A stretch of DNA of 64,000 bases from an uncultured Eubacteriales bacterium. GTDB lineage: Bacteria; Bacillota; Clostridia; Oscillospirales; Oscillospiraceae. The notes below the pieces were generated by a model. The model was not told where the DNA came from and did no database searches. It saw only the letters and a program-made list of their open reading frames with translations. The position numbers and the translations under genes were made by a program. The stretch lies in the NCBI GenBank assembly GCA_934572535.1, contig CAKTLJ010000004.1, positions 33,087 to 97,086 on the forward strand, read 5' to 3'. Positions 41,588 to 51,331 of this stretch are shown piece after piece (the stretch's first letter is position 1; each line of letters opens with the position of its first letter).

Positions 41588-42484
41588 ATGACCAACACCA
41601 ACCCGCCCGCGAAACCGGGCGTCACCCTTCGGTGGCTGCCCTGCGGCTTCATCCTGCTGCAAAGCATCCTCTACGGCTTCGGCGACCCCATCTCCAAGGC
41701 CGCCTACGAGGTCGTCCCGCTCTACTCCCTGCTGTCGGCCCGGTATCTCATCGCCTTCCTCTTTTTGCTCCTGCTCTTTCCCAAGCGCATCCGGCAGGGA
41801 CTGCGGGCCTGCTCGGTGAGGGACTGGCTCCTGCCCAGCCTCTGCATCGCCGGGGGGTACATCACCACCAACGTGGCCATCGTCCTCACCACCGCCACGG
41901 CCACCGCCTTCCTGCGGTCCCTGTCCACGGTGATGACGCCCCTGCTGGCCCTGGTGATCTTCCGCCGAACCTTCAGCCGCAAGCACATCCCCGTCCTCCT
42001 GCTGTCGGTGGTGGGGCTGTATCTGCTCTGCGGCCAGGGCGGGCTGTCGGGCTTTGGGCTGGGCGAGGTCTTCGGCCTGCTCTCCGCCCTCCTGTTGGCC
42101 GGTTCCCTGGTCTTTGGCGAAAAGGCCCTGACCACCGTGGACCCGGTCACCCTCACCGCCGTCCAGGCCGGCATGTCGGCCCTGCTGACCCTGGTCTTCA
42201 CCCTCTGCTTCGAGGGCGGCGTCCACCTGGAGCGCGCCGGGCGCACCGAATGGGCCATCATCGTCTATCTGGCCATCCTGTGCACCGTGGCCGGGTACTT
42301 CCTCCAAAACGCCGCCCTGGGGCACATCTCCTCCCGGACGGTCGCCCTTCTCCAGTGCGCCGGGCCGGTGATGACCGCCCTCTTCTCCCGCCTCATCCTG
42401 GGCGAGGTCCTCTCCCCGGCGGGGCTGCTGGGGGCCGCCCTCCTCCTGGCCTGCGTGGTGGCGGAGACCCTGATGAAACCATAA
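41588..42484 (+). CDS. EamA/DMT-family transporter
   Basis: This protein has 298 residues. Two ATGs occur. The second (41588) is preferred because the GAGGGG site is 8 nt before it and only 2 nt before the first. Ten hydrophobic helices in two EamA repeats are apparent (about 15-145 and 155-298). The second repeat begins near VFGLLSALLLAGSLVFGEKA and carries RTEWAIIVYLAILCTVAGYF and GHISSRTVALLQCAGPVMTA. The family exports or imports small metabolites such as amino acids or nucleosides; the substrate is unknown. It is monocistronic, with a terminator at 42487-42524. Confidence 0.9.
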   Translation: MTNTNPPAKPGVTLRWLPCGFILLQSILYGFGDPISKAAYEVVPLYSLLSARYLIAFLFLLLLFPKRIRQGLRACSVRDWLLPSLCIAGGYITTNVAIVLTTATATAFLRSLSTVMTPLLALVIFRRTFSRKHIPVLLLSVVGLYLLCGQGGLSGFGLGEVFGLLSALLLAGSLVFGEKALTTVDPVTLTAVQAGMSALLTLVFTLCFEGGVHLERAGRTEWAIIVYLAILCTVAGYFLQNAALGHISSRTVALLQCAGPVMTALFSRLILGEVLSPAGLLGAALLLACVVAETLMKP

Positions 42485-42486
42485 GA

Positions 42487-42524
42487 AACCGCCTCCCTTC
42501 GTCATCCAAGGGAGGCGGTTTTCG
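42487..42524. terminator. Terminator between the DMT gene and truA
   Basis: AAACCGCCTCCCTT pairs with AAGGGAGGCGGTTTT. It separates the two convergent genes. Confidence 0.9.
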
Positions 42525-43262
42525 TCAATAGCGCACTTCTTCCAGGCACAGGCCGCAGGCGGGGACGGTCTCCCCGGCCCGCTGGCGGTCCTTCGAGGCC
42601 AAAATGGCTTCCATCTCCTCCGGCTCCAGCTCTCCCCGGCCCACCGCCAGAAGGGTCCCCACCAGGATGCGGACCATGTGGTAGAGGAAGCCGTCCCCGG
42701 AGAAGGTCAGCCGCAGCTCCGGCCCCAACGCCTCGATCTCGATGGACTCCACCGTGCGGACGGTGGATCTTTTGAACTTCTTCAAGGCGCAGAAGGCGCG
42801 GAAGTCGTGCCGCCCGCAGAGGGCCGACGCCGCCCGGCGCATCCGCTCCACGTCCAGGTCGCCGGGGCAGACGTAGAGGTAGTTCCGCTCGAAGACGTTC
42901 GGGACCTGACTGCGCCAGATGCGGTACACATAGGTCTTGCCCACGCAGGAGAGCCGGGCGTGAAAGCGCGGCTCCGCCTCCTCCAGGCTGATCGCCCCGA
43001 TGTCCGCCGGGAGGTATTGGCGCAGCCCGTCCAGGATCTGCTGGGGCCGCAGCTCGGTCCTGGCCCGGAAGGAGGCCACCTGCCCCCGCGCGTGGGTCCC
43101 GGCGTCGGTGCGGCCGGAACCGGCCACCTCCACCGGCTGGTCCAGCAGGCGGGAGAGCAGACTCTCCAGCTTGCCCTGGATGGTGTTGTCCGTGTTCCCC
43201 TGCTTCTGCCACCCCTTCCAGCGGGTCCCATCATAGCACAGGGTCAAACGATAGTTCGGCAT
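42525..43262 (-). CDS. truA: tRNA pseudouridine(38-40) synthase TruA
   Basis: This protein has 245 residues. The start at 43262 (MPNYRLTLCYDGTRWKGWQK) is typical. The catalytic Asp lies in VAGSGRTDAGTHARGQVASF near residue 52. HARLSCVGKTYVYRIW, CGRHDFRAFCALKK and FLYHMVRILVGTLLAVGRG are conserved. It is monocistronic, with no ribosomal protein genes upstream. Confidence 0.96.
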   Translation of the reverse strand: MPNYRLTLCYDGTRWKGWQKQGNTDNTIQGKLESLLSRLLDQPVEVAGSGRTDAGTHARGQVASFRARTELRPQQILDGLRQYLPADIGAISLEEAEPRFHARLSCVGKTYVYRIWRSQVPNVFERNYLYVCPGDLDVERMRRAASALCGRHDFRAFCALKKFKRSTVRTVESIEIEALGPELRLTFSGDGFLYHMVRILVGTLLAVGRGELEPEEMEAILASKDRQRAGETVPACGLCLEEVRY

Positions 43263-43753
43263 CGCGCGCCCCCCTTTCTCCTGCCGTTTCGGCGAGGTCC
43301 TTCGCTTCATTATACTGGATTTCTTCCCCGGGGGAAAGGGATGCAAGGGTTCTTTCGTGATTTTAGCCGATTTTCCGCCAAAAAGACGCGAAAAATTCTC
43401 ACGCTCTCTCCAGTCTCGTTTTCCTGGAAAAATCTAGCAGGAAATCTTGTCATATTGTCAACTTTTCCGCAGAGGGAGAAACATTTTATCTCTCGTCCAA
43501 ACCGCCAAAAAGTCTTGATTTTCAAGGGTTTTTTCGCTTTTGAGGCAAAAGCCGCCCGTCCCCTTCCTCCCCCCTTCAAGTGTGGAAAACAACAGCTTGC
43601 AATCTCCCAGCTTTTAGTGTAAAGTGATGTCATCATATCCGGGTGTGCGGCTCCGCCCTTCCCATCGGAGCGCGGTGCACCCTTTCCCCAGCCCGCCCCC
43701 TGGTCTCTTGCGCCGGTCGGCGGCAGTTTCACAACAAAGGAGAGAGAAGTACA
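43263..43753 (+). other. 491-bp intergenic region upstream of the NSS symporter
   Basis: No gene is supported. The first 350 bp are AT-rich with small palindromes, for example CTTGATTTTCAAG at 43514-43526. A weak promoter (TTGCAA near 43596, TGTAAA about 15 bp further) would give a 5' leader of about 120 nt with a GC hairpin. An unrecognised regulatory element is possible. Confidence 0.4.
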
Positions 43754-45193
43754 ATGCATGAAAACAAACGCGGCCAGTGGGGAAGCTCCTTCGGCTTCCT
43801 GATGGCCTCCATCGGCTCAGCCATTGGTCTGGGCAACCTGTGGGGCTTCCCCTACAAGATGGGTTCCTCCGGCGGCTTCGCCTTCCTGGTGATCTACCTG
43901 ATCCTGGTGGTCCTGGCCGGTATCCCCCTGATGATGGCGGAGTTCTCCCTGGGCCGTAAGACCGGCACCGGCGTGGGCGCTTACGCCAAGCTCTCTAAGA
44001 ACTACAAGGTCATCGGCTGGATGGCGGCCTTCTGCCCCTTCCTGATCCTCAGCTTCTATTCTGTGCTGGCCGGCATGACCCTGCGGTACTGCCTGGGCTT
44101 CCTGGTGCAGATCGTCGGCCTCGACGGCTTCGCCGCGCAGGGCTCCAACTTCTTCGGCTTCCTGCTCTATGATTCCAAGAGCATGGTCCTCTTCCTGGCT
44201 CTGGCCATGGCCATCACCATGTTCATCGTCATGGGCGGCGTCCAGGGCGGCATCGAGAAGTTCAGCAAGGCCGTCATGCCCGCCCTCGGCGTGATCCTCA
44301 TCGTCATCATCATCTTCATCGCCACCCAGGACGGCGCCATCGAGGGCTACAAGTTCATGTTCAAGCCTGACCTCGCCCTCTTCTCGGATCCCGGCAGCTT
44401 CTTCGGCGTGCTGAAGGTCGCCGCCGGTCAGATGTTCTTCTCCCTGTCCCTGGCCATGGGCATCAACATCACCTTCGGCTCCTACCTGAGCAAGGACAAG
44501 AGCATCCAGAACAACGCAGTCATCGTTCCCCTGTCCGACACCCTGTTTGCCCTGCTGGCCGGCATCATGATCATGCCCGCCTGCGCCGCCTTCGACGTGG
44601 ACTACGGCACCGGCCCCGGCCTGCTGTTTGCCTCCATGCAGAAGGTCTTCCTGGACGGCATGGGCGGTATGGTCGGCAACATCGTCGGCTTCCTGTTCTA
44701 CTTCCTGGTCTTCATCGCCGCCATCACCTCCTCCATCGCTCTGCTGGAAGTCTGCACCGCCTCCGTGGTGGACCGTCAGCTGGCCAAGGGCAAGGAACCC
44801 AACCGCAAGAAGATCTCCCTGATCTTTGCCATCGTCATCTTCATCGTGGGTCTGCCCGCTGCCATGGATGCCCTGGGCTCCGGCGGCGCTGCCCTGAAGG
44901 CTCCCTTCGAGCTGCTGGGTCTGGAGCTCGGCGGCGAGGGCTACGCCATGTGGAACGACTGCTGGCTGGACTTCTACGACATGCTCACCGAGGGCGTGCT
45001 GATGCCTCTGGGCGCTCTGCTGATGAGCCTCGTGCTGGGCTGGAAGCTGCCCAAGCTGGTGCAGGAGGAGTGCGAGGCGAACGGTCAACCCTTCAAGTTC
45101 GCCAGGTTCTTCAATATCTCCTATCGCATCATCATCCCCATCGTCATGGTCATCGTCCTCTTCACCCAGCTTCAGTCCTTCTTTAACCTGTGA
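43754..45193 (+). CDS. Neurotransmitter:sodium symporter (NSS) family transporter
   Basis: This protein has 479 residues and about 11-12 helices. The N-terminus is the NSS signature (GSSFGFLMASIGSAIGLGNLWGFPYKMGSS, sodium site 1/2), and SLSLAMGINITFGSYLSKDK is the unwound helix 6 region. FLFYFLVFIAAITSSIALLE supplies the helix-8 sodium ligands. Bacterial NSS proteins import hydrophobic amino acids with sodium. The ribosome site is a modest AAGGAGAG. It is monocistronic; a terminator at 45221-45249 follows. Confidence 0.93.
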   Translation: MHENKRGQWGSSFGFLMASIGSAIGLGNLWGFPYKMGSSGGFAFLVIYLILVVLAGIPLMMAEFSLGRKTGTGVGAYAKLSKNYKVIGWMAAFCPFLILSFYSVLAGMTLRYCLGFLVQIVGLDGFAAQGSNFFGFLLYDSKSMVLFLALAMAITMFIVMGGVQGGIEKFSKAVMPALGVILIVIIIFIATQDGAIEGYKFMFKPDLALFSDPGSFFGVLKVAAGQMFFSLSLAMGINITFGSYLSKDKSIQNNAVIVPLSDTLFALLAGIMIMPACAAFDVDYGTGPGLLFASMQKVFLDGMGGMVGNIVGFLFYFLVFIAAITSSIALLEVCTASVVDRQLAKGKEPNRKKISLIFAIVIFIVGLPAAMDALGSGGAALKAPFELLGLELGGEGYAMWNDCWLDFYDMLTEGVLMPLGALLMSLVLGWKLPKLVQEECEANGQPFKFARFFNISYRIIIPIVMVIVLFTQLQSFFNL

Positions 45194-45220
45194 CCCCAAC
45201 TCCATAGAGAACCCAACAGC

Positions 45221-45249
45221 AAGGGCCGGTACGCAATGTACCGGCCCTT
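45221..45249. terminator. Bidirectional terminator between NSS and MATE genes
   Basis: AAGGGCCGGTAC pairs with GTACCGGCCCTT around GCAAT. The flanking genes converge on it. Confidence 0.9.
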
Positions 45250-45256
45250 GGTCTCG

Positions 45257-46612
45257 TCAGGGATTCAGTTCTCGTTTTTCCTCTCTGTCCACCATGGACC
45301 GCCGCCAGATGCCGGTGCGCTCGTAGAGGTATCCCAGGGGGACCGAGGAGGCCGGGGCAATGGCGCAGGCCCAGAAGATCCCCACCAGGCCCATGGTGTG
45401 GTTCAGGATGAGCGCCAGGACCACGCGGACCACGATACAGTTGAGCAGGCTGGACATCAGGGCGAACATGGGGTTCCCGGCGCCCGTCGGCAGGGCGTTG
45501 TAGACCATGAAGCTGGCGTAGAAGATCTGGCCCAGGATCTCGATGCGCAGGTTTTTCAGCGCGATCTCCATGGTCACGGCGTCGGGATGGAAGATGGACA
45601 GGACCTGCGGCGCGAAGAGCTCGATGACCACGATGACCACCGCCGCCATGGCCAGCGAGATGCGCATGGCGATGTGGACCACCTTGCTGGCCCGGTCGTA
45701 GAGCTTGGCCCCCAGGCACTGGGCCGTCATGGTGGCGGCCGCCGAGGACATGGCGATGGTGAACATGAGGGCCACGTCCTTGACCTTGGCGCAGATGCCG
45801 CTGGCGGCCGAGGCCTCCACCCCGTAGCGGTTGACCAGGAAGGTCATGGCCAGCCAGGACAGGCCCACCACCGTCATCTGGACGGCCGCGGGGATGCCCA
45901 GCTTGAGCATCTGGGTCAGCTTGTCCCGCTCGAGGATCGGCTTCCCCAGCGACAGGCCGAAGAGGTCCTTCTGCCGCAGCACGTAGACCAGGCAGACCAC
46001 GAAGCTGGCCGTCTGGGCGAGGACCGTAGCCAGGGCTGCGCCCGCCACGCCCCAGTGGAAGACCCCCATGAACAGCAGGTCCAGGACGATGTTGCAGCAG
46101 GCCGTCACCGCCACGCAGTAAAAGGGCTGCTTGGAGTTGCCCACGGACCGGAGAACGGCGGAGAGGGTATTGTAGCCAAAGATGGGGACCAGGCCAAAGG
46201 CGCAGATCCGCAGGTAGATCGTGGCGTCCTCCAGGGCGGGGGCCTTCAGGCCCACGAGGATCAGGCGACTCGTCAGGAAGAGGAGCGCCGTCGCGATGGC
46301 CCCGGCGGCCAGGGCGAAGGTGAAGAGGGTCTGGTTCGTCTTCACCCGGTTCTCCCGGTCCCGGCTGCCAAAATACTGGCCCATGAGAATGTTGCCGCCG
46401 GTGGTGATGCCCATGATGATCTGGGTCAGGATGACCGTCACCTGACTGGCGTTGTTGATGGCGGAGATGCCGTCCTTGCCGATAAACCACCCGGCTACGA
46501 TCAGGTCTGTGATGGAGTAGGCCGATTGAAGCAGGGAGGAGAGCACCACCGGCAGGGCGTAGACCACCAAATTCTTCCAGATGGCACCCTTGGTCAGATC
46601 CATTTGCCGCAT
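45257..46612 (-). CDS. MATE family efflux transporter
   Basis: This protein has 451 residues. The start at 46612 (MRQMDLTKGAIWKNLVVYAL) has an AAGGAGG site 7 nt upstream. Twelve helices fall in two six-helix halves. Family motifs include LPVVLSSLLQSAYSITDLIV and GQYFGSRDRE in the first half, and MLKLGIPAAVQMTVVGLSW with QCLGAKLYDRASKV in the second. It exports drugs or metabolites with sodium or proton influx; the substrate is unknown. It is monocistronic. Confidence 0.93.
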   Translation of the reverse strand: MRQMDLTKGAIWKNLVVYALPVVLSSLLQSAYSITDLIVAGWFIGKDGISAINNASQVTVILTQIIMGITTGGNILMGQYFGSRDRENRVKTNQTLFTFALAAGAIATALLFLTSRLILVGLKAPALEDATIYLRICAFGLVPIFGYNTLSAVLRSVGNSKQPFYCVAVTACCNIVLDLLFMGVFHWGVAGAALATVLAQTASFVVCLVYVLRQKDLFGLSLGKPILERDKLTQMLKLGIPAAVQMTVVGLSWLAMTFLVNRYGVEASAASGICAKVKDVALMFTIAMSSAAATMTAQCLGAKLYDRASKVVHIAMRISLAMAAVVIVVIELFAPQVLSIFHPDAVTMEIALKNLRIEILGQIFYASFMVYNALPTGAGNPMFALMSSLLNCIVVRVVLALILNHTMGLVGIFWACAIAPASSVPLGYLYERTGIWRRSMVDREEKRELNP

Positions 46613-46743
46613 CCGTTTTCCTCCTTCCGTGTCACCGCATTGGTTCCGTAAGATTATATTGTAGCACAGGTTCGGGCTTTTTGAAAGAAAAAAAGCCATA
46701 CCGCCCTGCTTCCCCGCGCGTAAACTAGGGCGGCATCCCTCCA

Positions 46744-46772
46744 TTGCACCTTTCTGGATTCTGTGCTATGAT
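46744..46772 (+). promoter_or_regulatory. trkA promoter
   Basis: TTGCAC (46744-46749) and TATGAT (46767-46772) with a 17-bp spacer lie 75 bp upstream of trkA. Confidence 0.75.
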
Positions 46773-46847
46773 GGACAGAACTACCACGCGAAAACACACG
46801 GTTCTCTTCCGCTTCGACCGTTTTCCTTCGTGAAAGGATGATACTGC

Positions 46848-48206
46848 TTGAAAATTCTCATCGTGGGAGCCGGCAAGGTGGGCTCCAGCCTGGCGACCTA
46901 CCTCTCTCAGGAGGATCATGACGTCACCATCATCGACAACAACGACATCGCCATCCATCGGGCCAGCGAGACCCTGGATGTCATGTGCATCAAAGGCCCC
47001 GGCGCGGCCCCCTCCGTCCTGCGGGAAGCCGGCGCCGAGGACGCCGACCTGCTCCTGGCGACCACCAACATGGACGAGGTCAACATGCTCTGCGCCCTCA
47101 CCGCCAAGCGGCTGGGCACCAAGTTCACCATCGCCCGCATCCGGGACGTGGCCTACACCGAGGACATCTCCTCCCTGCGGAAGGACCTGAACATCGACGC
47201 GGTCATCAACCCCGAATACTCCACCGCCGCGGAGATCTCCCGCCTTCTGCGCTTCCCCGCCGCGGCCAACGTGGACACCTTCTTCCGGGGCAAGGTGGAG
47301 ATGCTCGGCGTCGCCGTCCGGGAGGACGACCACATCGTGGGCCATCCCCTCTCCGCCCTCTTCGGCAAGAACCGGGGCATCCTCTTCAGCGCCGCCGAGC
47401 GAAAAAACGAGGTCATCATCCCCAACGGCTCCTTCGTGCCCCGGGCCGGGGACACCCTCTACGTGACCGGCACGCCCAAGGACCTCTCCGCCTACCTGCG
47501 GACCCTGGGCCGGGACCTGCCCAAGATCCACTCGGTCTTCATCATCGGCGGCAGCCGCATCGCCCACTACCTGAGCAAGCTCCTGCTGTCCATGTCGGTC
47601 CGGGTGACCCTGGTGGAGAGCAACGAGGCCCACTGCCGCCGCCTCTCGGAGCTGCTCCCCGGCGCGCTCGTCCTCCACGGCGACGGCACCGACCAGGAGC
47701 TGCTGGCCTCGGAGCACTTCACGAACAACGACGCCTTCATCGCCCTCACCGGCCGGGACGAGGACAACCTCATCTCCTCCCTCTACGCCCGGCAGCAGGG
47801 CATCCGAAAGGTCATCGCCAAGTCCAACCGGGAGAACTACACCGCCGTGGTGCGGGCCGCCGGGCTGGACAGCGTGGTGGCCCCCAAGCTCCTCACCGTG
47901 GAGCGCATCCTCCGTCTGGTCCGCGGGCTTCAGGACAAGAGCGGCAACGTGATGACCGCCCTCTACCGCATCGCGGACACCGACGCGGAGGCCGCCGAGT
48001 TCATCCTGCGCAGCACCACCCCCCATCTGGGCGTCCCCCTGATGGACCTTCCCATCCGCAAGGGCTTCCTGATCGCCGCCCTCCTCCACGAGGAAAAGGT
48101 CATCATCCCCTCGGGGTCCACCGTCCTCTCCGCCGGGGACCGGGTCATCGTCATCTCCCACGGCAAGGGGATCCAGACCTTCACCGATATCTTCCGAAAG
48201 GACTGA
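46848..48206 (+). CDS. trkA: Trk potassium-uptake regulatory subunit TrkA
   Basis: This protein has 452 residues. It starts at a TTG codon after a GAAAGGATG site. Two RCK-N/RCK-C repeats are seen: ILIVGAGKVGSSLATYLSQE with a conserved acidic residue 30 positions later (IIDNND), and a second fold at about 230 (HSVFIIGGSRIAHYLSKLLL). Each is followed by a TrkA-C domain with GDTLYVTG or GDRVIVISH. It gates TrkH according to nucleotide binding (NADH, ATP or ADP). It heads a trkA-trkH-trkH block. Confidence 0.95.
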   Translation: MKILIVGAGKVGSSLATYLSQEDHDVTIIDNNDIAIHRASETLDVMCIKGPGAAPSVLREAGAEDADLLLATTNMDEVNMLCALTAKRLGTKFTIARIRDVAYTEDISSLRKDLNIDAVINPEYSTAAEISRLLRFPAAANVDTFFRGKVEMLGVAVREDDHIVGHPLSALFGKNRGILFSAAERKNEVIIPNGSFVPRAGDTLYVTGTPKDLSAYLRTLGRDLPKIHSVFIIGGSRIAHYLSKLLLSMSVRVTLVESNEAHCRRLSELLPGALVLHGDGTDQELLASEHFTNNDAFIALTGRDEDNLISSLYARQQGIRKVIAKSNRENYTAVVRAAGLDSVVAPKLLTVERILRLVRGLQDKSGNVMTALYRIADTDAEAAEFILRSTTPHLGVPLMDLPIRKGFLIAALLHEEKVIIPSGSTVLSAGDRVIVISHGKGIQTFTDIFRKD

Positions 48207-48220
48207 GCTAAGGGCACGCC

Positions 48221-49654
48221 ATGAACTATAAACTGATGCTGCGCATGATGGGGCGGACCCTCCAGGTGGAGGCGCTCTGTCTGCTTCTCCCGCTGGCCGT
48301 CTGCCTGCTCTATCGCGAGGACCCCCTCCCCTTCGTGTATACCGTCGTGCCTGTGGCCCTGATTGGGTTTTTCCTCTCCCTCATCCAGTCCCACGCCACC
48401 TTTTTCTCCCGGGAGGGCTTTGTCATCGTGGGCCTGATCTGGATGGTCCTCAGCCTCTTCGGGGCGCTGCCCTTCTGGTTCTCCGGCCACTTCGCCAGCT
48501 TCGCGGACTGTATCTTTGAGATCGTCTCGGGCTTCACCACCTCCGGCGCGACCATCCTCTCGGAGATCGAGACCCTGCCCCGGGGCATCCTCTTCTGGCG
48601 CTCCTTCTCCTCCTGGATCGGCGGCATGGGCGTGCTGCTGTTTACCCTGGCCTTCCTGCCCAAGGTCGGCGCGCGCAACCACATCCTGGTGCAGGCGGAG
48701 GTCCCCGGCCCCATCGCCACCAAGCTGGTCCCCAAGACCGTGCAGTCCTCCCAGATCCTCTATCTGATCTACTTCGCGCTGACCGGCCTGGAGATCCTCT
48801 CCTTTTTCTTGGCCGGGATGCCCCTCTACGACGCGGTGGTCACCACCTTCGCCAGCGTCTGCACCGGCGGCTTCGCCGTGATGAACGCCAGCTTCGCCGC
48901 CTACAACACCGCCTGCCAGATCATCGCCATCGTCTTCATGCTCCTCGGCTCGCTGAACTTTGCCCTCTTCTTCCTGGCCCTCACCGGCCGGGGAAAGCAG
49001 GCGCTGCACAGCGACGAGCTGCGCTTCTTCCTGGGCGTGGTGGCCGCGGCCTCCCTGCTGATCTTCCTGAACATCTTCCCCCTGTACGACAGCCTGGGCA
49101 GCGCCCTGCTGGACGCGGTCTTCCAGGTGTCCTCGGTGATCTCCACCTCGGGCTTCTCCACCACGGACTACAACCTCTGGCCCCCCTTCGCCCAGACGAT
49201 CCTGCTGCTGCTCATGTTCGTCGGCGGCTGCTCCGGCAGCACCGCCGGTTCCATCAAGTGCGGCCGCATCCTGCTCCTGCTCCGCTGCTCCCTGCGCTCC
49301 CTGCTGCGCCTGTCGCACCCCCGCGCGGTGAAGGTCGTGAAGCTGGACGGCAAGGCCGTGGATGAGAGCACCCTGAACACGGTCTTCTCCTTTCTCATCC
49401 TCTTCTTCCTGCTGCTGGGCGCCGGATGTCTGCTGGTCTCCCTGGACGGCGTTTCCCTGACCACCGCCTTCACCGCCTCCCTGGGCTGCTTGTCCAACGT
49501 GGGCCCCGGTCTGGACGCCGTCGGCCCCGCCTCCAGCTTCGGCGCGCTCTCCTGCCTGAGCAAGGTGATCCTGTCGCTGTACATGCTCATTGGCCGTCTG
49601 GAGCTCTTCCCCATCCTCCTCCTCTTCCACCCCGCCACCTGGGAGCGCTCCTGA
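48221..49654 (+). CDS. trkH: Trk potassium transporter membrane subunit, first copy
   Basis: This protein has 477 residues, beginning 14 bp after trkA. Four pore-loop repeats are visible: VSGFTTSGATILSE, SVCTGGFAVMN, SSVISTSGFSTTDY and GCLSNVGPGLDAVG, which form the K+ filter. The NYKLMLRMMGRTLQVEAL N-terminus is almost the same as in the next gene. The copy carries all four filter segments and no truncation, so it should be active with TrkA. Confidence 0.95.
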   Translation: MNYKLMLRMMGRTLQVEALCLLLPLAVCLLYREDPLPFVYTVVPVALIGFFLSLIQSHATFFSREGFVIVGLIWMVLSLFGALPFWFSGHFASFADCIFEIVSGFTTSGATILSEIETLPRGILFWRSFSSWIGGMGVLLFTLAFLPKVGARNHILVQAEVPGPIATKLVPKTVQSSQILYLIYFALTGLEILSFFLAGMPLYDAVVTTFASVCTGGFAVMNASFAAYNTACQIIAIVFMLLGSLNFALFFLALTGRGKQALHSDELRFFLGVVAAASLLIFLNIFPLYDSLGSALLDAVFQVSSVISTSGFSTTDYNLWPPFAQTILLLLMFVGGCSGSTAGSIKCGRILLLLRCSLRSLLRLSHPRAVKVVKLDGKAVDESTLNTVFSFLILFFLLLGAGCLLVSLDGVSLTTAFTASLGCLSNVGPGLDAVGPASSFGALSCLSKVILSLYMLIGRLELFPILLLFHPATWERS

Positions 49655-49679
49655 CGCTCTCCGATACAGGTATTTGTCT

Positions 49680-51116
49680 ATGAATTACAAACTCATGCTC
49701 CGCATGTTGGGCCGGACCCTCCAGCTGGAGGCCCTCTTTCTGGTCCTCCCGTTTCTGGTGGCCCTCTTCTACCGGGAGGACCCCCTCCCCTTTCTCTACA
49801 CCATCCTGCTGGTCGCCCTCCTGGGCACCGCGCTGACGCGGCTGCGGTCCAAGCCGGACTTCTTTTCCCAGGAGGGATACGCCGTGGTGGGCCTCATCTG
49901 GCTGGTCCTGAGCCTCTTCGGCAGCCTGCCCTTCTGGTTCTCCGGGCAGTTTGCCAGCTATGTGGACTGCCTGTTTGAAACGGTCTCCGGCTTCTCCACC
50001 ACCGGGGCCTCCATCCTCACCGAGGTCGAGTCCCTGCCCCGGGGCATCCTCTTCTGGCGGTCCTTCTCCTCCTGGCTCGGCGGCATGGGCGTGCTGATCT
50101 TCACCCTGGCCTTCCTGCCCAAGGTGGGCGTCCGCACCCACGTCCTGGTCCAGGCGGAGTCCCCCGGTCCGCTCTCCTCCAAGCTGGTCCCCAAGACCGC
50201 CCAGTCCTCCCAGATCCTCTACCTCATCTATATTGTCCTCACCGTGCTGGAGATCCTCCTCCTGTGCCTGGCGGGGATGCCCCTCTACGATTCCGCGGTC
50301 ACCACCTTCGCAACGGTGTGCACCGGCGGTTTTTCTGTGATGAACACCAGCATCGCCGCCTATGGCCTGCCCGCCTGCGAGATCATCATCACCGTCTTCA
50401 TGCTCCTGTGCTCGCTGAACTTCGCCCTCTTCTTCCTGGTCCTGACCGGTCGGTGGAAGCAGGCCCTGGGCAGCGACGAGCTGCGCTTCTTCCTGGCAGC
50501 AGTGGCCGGGGCCATCGCGGTGATCTTCTGGAACGTCCGTCCCCTGTATGACGGCGTGGGCGAGACCCTGCGCATCGTCTGCTTCCAGGTCGCCACCGTG
50601 GTCTCCACCGCGGGCTTCTCCACGGTGGACTTCGCCCTCTGGCCCGCCCTGTCCCAGACCGTCCTGGTCCTGCTCATGTTCCTGGGCGGCTGCGCCGGCA
50701 GCACCGCCGGCGGGCTCAAGGCCTCCCGCATCCTGCTGATGCTCCGGGGCGGCCTGCGCTCCCTGCGCCGCCTGTCCCACCCCCGCGAGGTGAAGGTCGT
50801 GAAGCTGGACGGCAAGGCGGTGAGCGAGTCCGACCTCAACACCGTCTTCGTCTTCTTCTCCCTCTATTGCCTGCTGCTGGCCGGGGCCACCGCCCTGGTC
50901 TCGCTGGACGGCGGCTCCCTCACCACCTCCTTCACCGCCGCCCTGACCTGCCTGAGCAACGTGGGGCCTGGCCTGGACGCCGTGGGCCCCATGGGGAATT
51001 TCGCCGCCTTTTCCCCCCTGAACAAGCTCGTGCTGACCCTCGCCATGCTCGTCGGGCGGCTGGAGATCTTCCCCATCCTCATCCTTCTCTCCCCCTCCAC
51101 CTGGAAACGAAACTGA
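49680..51116 (+). CDS. trkH: Trk potassium transporter membrane subunit, second copy
   Basis: This protein has 478 residues. The start at 49680 gives MNYKLMLRMLGRTLQLEALF. It is co-linear with the upstream trkH along its whole length and also keeps all four filter repeats (VSGFSTTGASILTE, TVCTGGFSVMN, ATVVSTAGFSTVDF, TCLSNVGPGLDAVG). Small filter-flanking changes (F/S, A/T, D/Y) could give a different affinity. The 25-bp gap shows a tandem duplication within one operon. Confidence 0.95.
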   Translation: MNYKLMLRMLGRTLQLEALFLVLPFLVALFYREDPLPFLYTILLVALLGTALTRLRSKPDFFSQEGYAVVGLIWLVLSLFGSLPFWFSGQFASYVDCLFETVSGFSTTGASILTEVESLPRGILFWRSFSSWLGGMGVLIFTLAFLPKVGVRTHVLVQAESPGPLSSKLVPKTAQSSQILYLIYIVLTVLEILLLCLAGMPLYDSAVTTFATVCTGGFSVMNTSIAAYGLPACEIIITVFMLLCSLNFALFFLVLTGRWKQALGSDELRFFLAAVAGAIAVIFWNVRPLYDGVGETLRIVCFQVATVVSTAGFSTVDFALWPALSQTVLVLLMFLGGCAGSTAGGLKASRILLMLRGGLRSLRRLSHPREVKVVKLDGKAVSESDLNTVFVFFSLYCLLLAGATALVSLDGGSLTTSFTAALTCLSNVGPGLDAVGPMGNFAAFSPLNKLVLTLAMLVGRLEIFPILILLSPSTWKRN

Positions 51117-51236
51117 GAAGACGGACTTGCTTCAGCAAGGCTCGCCCCGGCTCCGCCCTTTTGCCCAAAATCCCCCTTGTTTTTCGGGCGTTTTTGTGAA
51201 AATATTGCGAAATCGGAGAAAGCGCCGGGGTTTTGC

Positions 51237-51264
51237 TTGCAAATCCCTGTTCTTATGCTAAAAT
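51237..51264 (+). promoter_or_regulatory. hppA promoter
   Basis: TTGCAA (51237-51242) and TAAAAT (51259-51264) with a 16-bp spacer lie 68 bp upstream of the GTG start. Confidence 0.7.
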
Positions 51265-51331
51265 TGGTATGTTATTCATGTGTCTCTTGTCTTTCCCAGG
51301 CAGGGGACCAAAAAGAAAAGGAGTGTCGTTC

